From: Anthoceros angustus
Taxonomy: Eukaryota; Streptophyta; Anthocerotopsida; Anthocerotales; Anthocerotaceae
NCBI GenBank assembly: GCA_010909165.1
Contig: MU008183.1
Span: 620,001 to 684,000, forward strand
DNA: 64,000 nucleotides
Direction of reading: 5' to 3'
Part shown: piece after piece, positions 58,032 through 64,000 of the stretch
Numbering within the stretch: position 1 is the stretch's first letter
Layout: every line of letters begins with the position of its first letter
The notes under the pieces: model-generated
Seen by the model: only the letters and a program-made list of their open reading frames with translations
The model's database searches: none
Told to the model about the DNA's origin: nothing
Position numbers and translations under genes: made by a program

Positions 58032-58364
58032 GTGTAGGTGTAATGACCGCAGCATCGATCACTTCGACCTCGATGCCGGCATGCATCACGCATACAGAAT
58101 GTAAGCTAATTTAAATTTCTTTCATGGAACTAGCGAGCTGAATCGACCGTGAGGCAGGGAGTAGCTTGAAGCTTCCGGCATGTAGTACTGCCTTTCTGGA
58201 ATACTCGTCACGGATTCAATTTGGTGGACATTAGGGCAGGGCTTCTCTGCTAGCCTAGAAAATGAAATGGTTCTTAGGCCAACGGTCGCAAGAGAGGACA
58301 CGAGATCGCATACATATTCAGCGTCTCTTCCCTACAGATAAACTGCGAAGCATACTATTCAGGG

Positions 58365-59384
58365 ATGGAGGGAAACAATTCAGGGATGGCGGCAGAGAAT
58401 TCAGGGAGCTCGAGCGAGGAAAAGGATGTCATGGAGGAAAGAAACCCTCCGAGGTTCTCGCATATGACCGTGCCGTTCAATCCTTGCCCGATTGATTCAC
58501 GGCCTGCCCGAAATGTGGCTGGTGCTCTTACGCATGGTCGCAACTCTGCGACAAAGCTAGTGTGGCGCTCCGTCAGGGACGCGACGAAGAACGAGTTCAT
58601 GGTGAACTTACTGGCCATACAGGAACGAGAGTTACAGGGAAGACGCAAGCTCTATCTGCTGGTGCATTACCATTGGGCCATGAGCGCATCGAGCTTCTTC
58701 CCCTCACACTGGGAAAAGGAGGCGGTGAAACTGTACGGGGACTCCAGCGTAGTTAGGCTAACAGATGTCCTACATAGCCTGAAGAGGGAGGCACCGACGT
58801 TGAGGCCCTATCACATTTGGCCACCCATTCGCCACTTCGGAGAGTACAAAACGAGTCCCTGTTTGGTGCAGATGGGTATCCCTGAGCACAAAACTGTGCT
58901 GCTCTACTTTGAGCTGCCTGAGCAGAGTGATCAGCCTGAGCAGCCTGAGCAGAGTGATCTGCCTGAGCAAAGTGATCTGCCTGAGCAGCCTAAGCAAAGT
59001 GATCTGCCTGAGCAGCCTGAGCAAAGTGATCTGCCTGAGCAGCCTGAGCAAAGTGATCTGCCTGAGCAGAGTGATCTGCCTGATCTGCCCGAGCAGCCTG
59101 TGCAGAGTGATGTGCCTGAGCAGCGTGAGCAGAGTGATCTGCCTGAGCAGCCTGAGCAGAGTGATCTGCCTCAGCAGCCTGGACAGCCTAGGTCTCCCCT
59201 GACTGATCCAAAACACCTCGGTTGGAGATGGATCCCTCTGGAAAGCTGTTTGCTACTGCTTGGAGGGATGATTAAGCGGGTGCCAGCGTTGGCGCCACCC
59301 CTTTTCCAGTTGTGTCTGAACGGCGGTTTGAACTTGGAGACGTTAGTAGTGTCGACCCAATCCCAGTTTTTTTCCAGTGGTTAA
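58365..59384 (+). CDS. Lineage-specific protein with Pro-Glu-Gln repeat array, paralog A, 339 aa
   Basis: Single exon with ATG at 58365. I recognise no known family. The N-terminus is acidic and Ser-rich. Residues ~22-52 (VMEERNPPRFSHMTVPFNP, DSRPARNVAGA) and a core at ~60-184 (SATKLVWRSVRDATKNEF, LLAIQERELQGRRKLYLLV, VKLYGDSSVVRLTDVLHSLK, PYHIWPPIRHFGEYKTSP) are conserved with paralog B. Residues 185-275 are a repeat array of PEQ and PEQSDL units. The C-terminal segment (SPLTDP, WIPLESCLLLLGGMIKRVPA, PPLFQLCLNGGLNLE) is again shared. There is no signal peptide or membrane segment. It may be a soluble protein with a folded core and a flexible acidic linker. It is convergent with paralog B, 3 kb away. 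Confidence 0.75.
   Translation: MEGNNSGMAAENSGSSSEEKDVMEERNPPRFSHMTVPFNPCPIDSRPARNVAGALTHGRNSATKLVWRSVRDATKNEFMVNLLAIQERELQGRRKLYLLVHYHWAMSASSFFPSHWEKEAVKLYGDSSVVRLTDVLHSLKREAPTLRPYHIWPPIRHFGEYKTSPCLVQMGIPEHKTVLLYFELPEQSDQPEQPEQSDLPEQSDLPEQPKQSDLPEQPEQSDLPEQPEQSDLPEQSDLPDLPEQPVQSDVPEQREQSDLPEQPEQSDLPQQPGQPRSPLTDPKHLGWRWIPLESCLLLLGGMIKRVPALAPPLFQLCLNGGLNLETLVVSTQSQFFSSG
58917..59189. repeat. Coding minisatellite (PEQ / PEQSDL units)
   Basis: Nine- and eighteen-base units (cctgagcag and cctgagcagagtgatctg) alternate for about 270 bases. The array stays in frame on the coding strand. It is also free of stops in at least two other frames because the units contain none. Confidence 0.95.
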
Positions 59385-59649
59385 ACGAGAACGGGAACTT
59401 TGCTGGCGACCGAATCCCAGTCGCACTCGGGAAATGTATGTACTTAGTAGGTGAAAGCTCCACCTAATACGGATGACTTGTGAACTTGTGAGCAGCAATG
59501 ACAAGTTGGTGTATACGGAATAATAATTTAGTGAAAATAGAGTGAGATATATTGTGAATTAAGAAATAGGAGTGTTGTTATAGATTTTGGTGCGCGGATA
59601 ACTTGTTCCACAATGTGTCTATACTACTTGGAGCTAGGGATATTTCCTC

Positions 59650-59881
59650 GAGTGCCATCTAGGTGATGGCACACCAGATTTGGCTTCATTCAGTGTTGCT
59701 TTCCTCGTCAATGCCAACCCGCCCGACCTCTTGCGAGCAGGCAAGGAGTTGAACCAGGCAGGATGGAGTGCCATCTAGGTGATAGCACACCAGATCTGGC
59801 TTCATTCGGTGTTGCCTTCCTTGCCAATGCCAACCCGCCCGACCTCTTGCGAGCAGGCAAGGAGTTGAACCTGGGAGGATG
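59650..59881. repeat. Tandem duplication of a 116-bp segment
   Basis: Two copies start with gagtgccatctaggtgat (59650 and 59766) and end in ggcaaggagttgaacc...ggatg. They differ by about eight substitutions, which contrasts with the indel-rich copies of the left half. Confidence 0.9.
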
Positions 59882-60032
59882 GACCACCTCTGCTCTGACG
59901 GAAGAACCCGAGCGATGTCCACGGTTACAGGCGGCCTCGGTGGAAGTCGTAGGCATCAAATATGCCGTCGACAGTGTGGGGACTGTCATCGAGGAAGGTT
60001 TGAAGAAAGTAGGCTTCGACAAAGCAGAGTAG
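59763..60032 (+). pseudogene. Small frame resembling the C-terminal part of an old yellow enzyme/OPR-type reductase
   Basis: An ATG-led 89-codon frame reads DSTPDLASFGVAFLANANPP, then DLLRAGKELN. This is similar to the family segment 'D-L-V-A-F-G-R-x-F-L-A-N-P-D-L-P-x-R' near the FMN phosphate site of 12-oxophytodienoate reductases. The rest (VEVVGIKYAVDSVGTVIEEG) does not fit that family. The reductase-like part is itself tandemly duplicated upstream. Probably a pseudogene fragment or chimera, and the match is short. Confidence 0.3.
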
Positions 60033-60539
60033 ATAGCTGGGGTCATGTACATCACACACAGAACTCTCGCATATTATTTATCAGGTGACGATGGTATAGC
60101 CAGCCATGCTCGAACAACCCTAATCAATTGGTACGCATGAGTCAGCCACCTTCCTTCTGAAATATTCCCACAGATGCTTGTTCCGCTCCTGTGGACAGTG
60201 AGGTAGGCCCTGATACTGCCAATTGCTCATGTGCGATTGGCTTAGAAGAATTTGGGCTTAGCACCATTTACGCTTGCTGCAGGGCAGCATCCGCTTTCCG
60301 CAGCCAGGCAAAGATCCATTCAGATGCGATGGCCCACGGGACGGCAAAAACAATGCTCAGCCCCTAATTGACAAGTGTTTTAGTTTCCACCAACGCCGCT
60401 ATTGCAAGCACTTTGCATGGAACATGGGTGAGATCACATCCATATACGAGGTGGGATTCAAGCCGAATTTGACAAGTCACCAAAACAAGGTATCTTAGCT
60501 TTTGCTACAATTTAAGCTCGCACAGCCACAAAAGTCAAC

Positions 60540-60932
60540 TTGTGGTCTTCCAGTCTTCTCGGCCCTACAGGAAATGATATTTGGAGCAAGGTGGCTGCAG
60601 CAATAATTGCAACTTGCCATGATTTCGACAAGAATTCACAGGCATGTAGGCAAAAGTGGAAATTGATTTATAAGGACTACAAGGCGGACAAGGCTCACAA
60701 TGCCATATCAGGCAACAACAGGTCTCAAAAATGTGCATGGTTTGGCATTGTTGACCTCTACATGCATAATCGTCCTCACGTTGTGTGTGAGGTTCATGCC
60801 TCTTCACACAAGGGGTCGAGTGTGGATAGTTCTTCGATGAGCAGAGTCAGCAATGAAGAGATGGCCAAAAAGAGGAGGATTGGTCAAGATAATGCATCTG
60901 ATGCTATCAGTCTCTTGAGTTCCATGTCCTAG
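60540..60932 (+). pseudogene. Myb/SANT-like DNA-binding remnant
   Basis: The frame reads GNDIWSKVAAAIIATCHDFD, then SQACRQKWKLIYKDYKADKA, then CAWFGIVDLYM. This Trp-spaced helical pattern is typical of Myb/SANT-like or trihelix proteins encoded by PIF/Harbinger-like elements and plant relatives. It lacks an ATG in frame (the first codons are ttg tgg). It could be an internal exon preceded by 60274-60498, which ends at a gtatct donor. It stops at 60932. The Ser-rich C-terminus includes MAKKRR, a possible nuclear signal. Intactness is doubtful. Confidence 0.5.
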
Positions 60933-61500
60933 AAACTTGAAGGAAAAGAACGTAGCATTTTTAGAGAGTTTAGTGGCCACTCTGTCCATAGGATTGAAAA
61001 ATCAGCCTTAGTTTTACTTCTGCCTTACAGGATTGAAAAATCAGCCTTATATAGAACAGGCTCTCTTGAGGTACACAAGCGGACTGAATGATGATCACAG
61101 TTCTTCATCACAAGACTCTAAATCTGTGTCTTCCAAAAAAACTAGCCTAATATTCTTTTGGGTTCTGGTTTCATATAAAGCTCTAGGTATGTTCCGAATT
61201 CGCTTCACTCCTGCTTCATATCCAAGCATCTCAACTTCGTCTTCCTGTTCTTCTCCGTGTGTAGATTGAACCTTGTGGACATTCCCCCTACCATGACGCA
61301 CCCCATTCAATTCATATAGAGTTTCTCAAGCTGCTCTTGTGGCCTCCTTGTCATCATCCATATCATGAACACATGAATATGCTGCCTCTTCTAGCCACGC
61401 TTGATCAAATGCGTCCATATGAATGATGCACCCGATTGTGCAACTTAAATAGGGTTTTCGAATTACGGCTGTGACAAAGTAATAGTTAAGTGGTCGTTAT
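60933..61500. other. No supported gene; local direct repeat
   Basis: The phrase aggattgaaaaatcagcctta occurs twice (about 60991 and 61029). The rest is AT-rich with short frames, probably debris downstream of the SANT-like remnant. Confidence 0.45.
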
Positions 61501-61502
61501 TA

Positions 61503-61634
61503 CATATAAGTACCTCACGTCTCTGAATTGAGGTAGCCTTTTTGTGTATTTTTAATTCATGGTATTAGCATATAAGTACCTCACGTCTCTGAATTAAGGC
61601 AGCCTTTTTGTGTATTTTTAATTTCTGGTATTAG
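61503..61634. repeat. 65-66-bp tandem repeat, two units
   Basis: The units start catataagtacctcacgtct and end in ggtattag. They differ at about five positions. Confidence 0.9.
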
Positions 61635-61689
61635 TAGACCGTTCTAGTAGGTATATGAAAAAAGATTATTACAATCATACGAAAATAAA

Positions 61690-62345
61690 AGTCAAGTCAT
61701 CCTTATTATACAATCAACTTATCAATGCCACTTTTAAGTCATCCACCAAAGTCATCTTTATAAGACACTCAACTTACCGCTACTACTACTACTACTACTG
61801 ACAAATCATATACCCAAGTCATCCTTATAATATACCCAAGTCATCCTTATAATACGATCAACTTATTAGTGCCAATCAACTCACAATTCATCCAGTCATT
61901 TTTATTATGCAATCAACCTACCACTAATACTCACAAATCATTTATCCGGATCATCCTTATTAAACAATGAACTTATTGTTGCTGTTGACAAAGTCATATG
62001 CCCAGTCATCCTTATCACACATAATCAACTTGTCAATGTTGCCCACTAAGTCATCCATATTAGGTACAATTTCCGGTATGCTAAAAAACGCACTAACAGG
62101 CTTACCGCTACTACTCACAAATCATATACCCAACTCATCCTTATTATACGATCAACTTATCATACCAATCAACTCACAAGTCATCTGCCCAAGTCATTTT
62201 TGTTATACAATCAACTTACCACTACTATTCATAAATCATTTATCCAAATCATCCTTATTAAACAATCAACTTATTATTCTTGCTGACAAAGTCATCCGCC
62301 CGGTCATCCTTATCATACACAATCTACTTGTCAATGCTACCCACT
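61690..62345. repeat. AT-rich satellite built of aagtcatccttattatacaa-type units
   Basis: The motif (aa/gg)tcatcctta-t-a, then (a)atcaacttaycaatgcc or ctactactcacaaatcat, recurs about fifteen times in diverged form. A longer ~300-base period is visible because gcccactaagtcatccatat and then aacgcactaacaggc at 62040-62095 reappear at 62338-62400, where they overlap the end of paralog B. Confidence 0.85.
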
Positions 62346-62357
62346 AAGTCATCCATA

Positions 62358-63437
62358 TTAGGTAGAGATTCCCGGTATGTTCAAAAACGCACTAGCAGGT
62401 GCACCTCCCAGTGTCGGGGTTTGGGTGGCCAGCAACTCCTCCAAGTTCGTACCGCGGTTGAGACACAACTGGAAAATCGGTGGCCCCAACGGTGGCACCA
62501 GGTCAATTATCCCTTGAATCAGTAGCCAACAGCTTTCCAGAGGGACCCATCTAAAATGATCGGGGTGTTCTGGATCCGTGAGGGGAAAGCTAGGCTTCGC
62601 AGGCTGCTCAGGCTGCTTAGATTGCTCAGGCTGCTCAGATTGCTCAGGCTGCTCAGATTGCTCGGGCTGCTCAGATTGCTCGGGCTGCTCAGATTGCTCA
62701 GGCTGCTCAGATTGCTCAGGCTGTTCAGGCTGCTCAAAGTAGAGCAGCACAGCTTTGTGCTCGGCGAGACCTATCTCCACCAAATTGGGACTCGTTCTGT
62801 ACTCTCCGAAGTGGAGAATGGGCGGCCAAATGTGACCGGGTCTCAACGTTCCTGCGTCCTTCAGGCTATGCAGGATATCCCTTAGCCTAACTACGCTGGA
62901 ATCTCCGTACAGTTTCACTGCCCCCTTTAACCAATGTAATAGGCGGCACGAGCCCATGGCCCAATAATCATCCACCAGAAGATAGAGCTTGCGTGTTCCC
63001 TCTATCTCTCGTTCGTGTATGGCCAACAAGCGCACTATGAACTGGTCCTTCATGTCGTCCCTGACGGAACTCCACACCAGTTTTGTGGCAGAGTTGGGAC
63101 CATCCGCCAAATCACCAGCTACATTCCGGGCAGGCCGTGAATCGGCATTAATCGGCCTAGGATTGAACAGCACGGCCATATGCGAGGACCTCGGAAGGCT
63201 CCTTTGCTCCATGACATTCGTTTCCTCCCGAGCACCAGCTACATTCCGGGCAGGCCGTGAATCAACAATGTTAATCGGCCTAGTCGAATTGAACGGCACG
63301 GTCAGATGCGAGGGCCTCGGAAGGCTTCTTTCCTCCATGACATTCCTTTCCTCCCTCCCGCTCCCTGCAGAATCCTCGCCCTCCGTCTGTGTATTCGTGT
63401 TTTCCTCCCTCGAGCTCTCTGAATCCTCTTCCTCCAT
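62358..63437 (-). CDS. Lineage-specific protein with Pro-Glu-Gln repeat array, paralog B, 359 aa
   Basis: Single exon with ATG at 63437. It shares with paralog A the core SATKLVWSSVRDDMKDQF, LAIHEREIEGTRKLYLLVDD, VKLYGDSSVVRLRDILHSLK, GHIWPPILHFGEYRTSPNL and the C-terminal WVPLESCWLLIQGIIDLVPP, FQLCLNRGTNLEELL. The N-terminus is longer because a ~40-residue block (NVMEERSLPRPSHLTVPFN ... DSRPARNVAGA) is duplicated as NVMEQRSLPRSSHMAVLFN ... DSRPARNVAGD. The repeat array (residues ~237-284) is shorter and purer, PEQSEQ units rather than PEQSDL. The C-terminus extends beyond that of A (TPTLGGAPASAFLNIPGIST) into sequence shared with the adjacent satellite. The function is unknown, but maintained frames in both copies argue that the genes are coding. 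Confidence 0.75.
   Translation of the reverse strand: MEEEDSESSREENTNTQTEGEDSAGSGREERNVMEERSLPRPSHLTVPFNSTRPINIVDSRPARNVAGAREETNVMEQRSLPRSSHMAVLFNPRPINADSRPARNVAGDLADGPNSATKLVWSSVRDDMKDQFIVRLLAIHEREIEGTRKLYLLVDDYWAMGSCRLLHWLKGAVKLYGDSSVVRLRDILHSLKDAGTLRPGHIWPPILHFGEYRTSPNLVEIGLAEHKAVLLYFEQPEQPEQSEQPEQSEQPEQSEQPEQSEQPEQSEQPEQSKQPEQPAKPSFPLTDPEHPDHFRWVPLESCWLLIQGIIDLVPPLGPPIFQLCLNRGTNLEELLATQTPTLGGAPASAFLNIPGIST
62586..62729. repeat. Coding minisatellite of paralog B
   Basis: Tandem units of 18 bases (cctgagcaatctgagcag on the coding strand) encode PEQSEQ. The unit is related to, but independently expanded from, the array in paralog A. Confidence 0.95.
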
Positions 63438-64000
63438 CCGTGAATTCAGTTTTCCTCCATCCCTGAAGAATATAATGCTTTAATCGAATCGCACCATTAA
63501 TTTAGGGAAGTTTGCGACGCTGTATGTAGATGTTTGCGGTCTGGTGTCTCTCTGGCGACCGTTGGCCCACGAACCGTGTTTCATCTTCCAGCGGAAAATC
63601 CCTGCCCTAATTCCCACCAAATTGAATCCGAAAGCAGTGTTCCAGAAAGCACCGATAATTGGGCAGCATGCTCATCATCCGATTCAGCTACCTACTTCAT
63701 AGGTTGCTTACATTCTGTTTTCATGACATTCATTCTCGTTTTTCTCTTTTGTCATCCGTAGCACCTCTCGTCTTCCAGGAGTTGGCTGTGACGCTGCTCG
63801 TCTTCAGGCATGACGACCTACGACGACGATGTCAGCTCGGGCTCGCAGCCCTGCGGCTTGTGATACGATCCGCAGCTACATCTGCTTTGAATCCTTCGGA
63901 GCGCTCCAGATCACTTCCCGGAGACCGCGGACGATCTTTTGAAGCCCGATGACACGGACTTGCCCTTCACAGCCACCGACGGGTAATTTGGCTATCACCA
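63438..64000. other. Upstream flank of paralog B
   Basis: The segment 63599-63630 is the reverse complement of 58212-58245 upstream of paralog A (ggattcaatttggtgg, then attagggcaggg), so promoter-proximal sequence was duplicated with the genes. The rest has no recognised gene. Confidence 0.5.

Larger units (their letters stand above)
56390..58169. repeat. Recent tandem duplication, two ~0.88 kb copies
   Basis: Copy 1 spans about 56390-57277 and copy 2 57278-58169. They are nearly identical over 600 bases, differing by one T in a homopolymer. They diverge only inside the central 54/55-bp minisatellite and its flanks. Both end with accgtgaggcagggagtagc. The low divergence implies a recent event. 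Confidence 0.95.

Overview
The window looks like nuclear DNA of a non-seed land plant. It carries plant-type families (DMP/DUF679, thaumatin-like, 11S-type bicupin, plant soluble epoxide hydrolase, A-type P450, FBH-like bHLH), histone H3.3 with a 5' UTR intron, and short introns (about 70-160 nt). Short introns plus a lineage-specific gene family suggest a lycophyte of the Selaginella type. That placement is inference, and hornworts or other spore plants are not excluded.

Region 1-30 kb is repeat-rich and almost gene-free. Remnants, in order: a Ty3/gypsy-type element on the minus strand with gag/protease in two tandem copies, a cytosine-5 DNA methyltransferase segment and the start of reverse transcriptase (3.4 kb to 36); a Ty1/copia RNase H piece (3.8-4.2 kb); tandem duplications at 4.7-6.35, 7.9-8.65, 13.9-14.4 and 23.7-24.4 kb; a DUF7869-type element (10.5-13.5 kb); a tRNA-derived SINE-like segment (22.0 kb); a CACTA-like subterminal repeat block (26.0-26.3 kb); and a chromodomain gypsy pol relic (27.85-29.76 kb). 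Tandem copies here differ by small indels and replacements concentrated at CTG/CAG sites, so frames are broken throughout.

Region 30.7-54.7 kb is the gene-bearing part. Minus strand: a DMP membrane protein, histone H3.3, a bicupin, an intronless bHLH factor with polyglutamine, and a six-exon gene for an unrecognised protein built of a duplicated three-module A-B-C unit. Plus strand: a thaumatin-like protein, a P450 pseudogene and a soluble epoxide hydrolase. No operon-like logic links them. They are separate genes for chromatin, defence or stress, storage/secretion and transcription.

Region 55-64 kb is young and lineage-specific. A tandem ~0.88 kb duplication carries an internal minisatellite whose flanking inverted repeats differ between copies but stay complementary. 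Two convergent paralogous genes (58.4-59.4 kb plus, 62.4-63.4 kb minus) encode an unrecognised acidic protein with a Pro-Glu-Gln repeat array. Between them lie a duplicated oxidoreductase-like fragment, a Myb/SANT-like remnant and an AT-rich satellite that has captured the 3' end of one paralog. Best candidates for undescribed biology are this gene pair, the A-B-C repeat protein and the methyltransferase-bearing retroelement.
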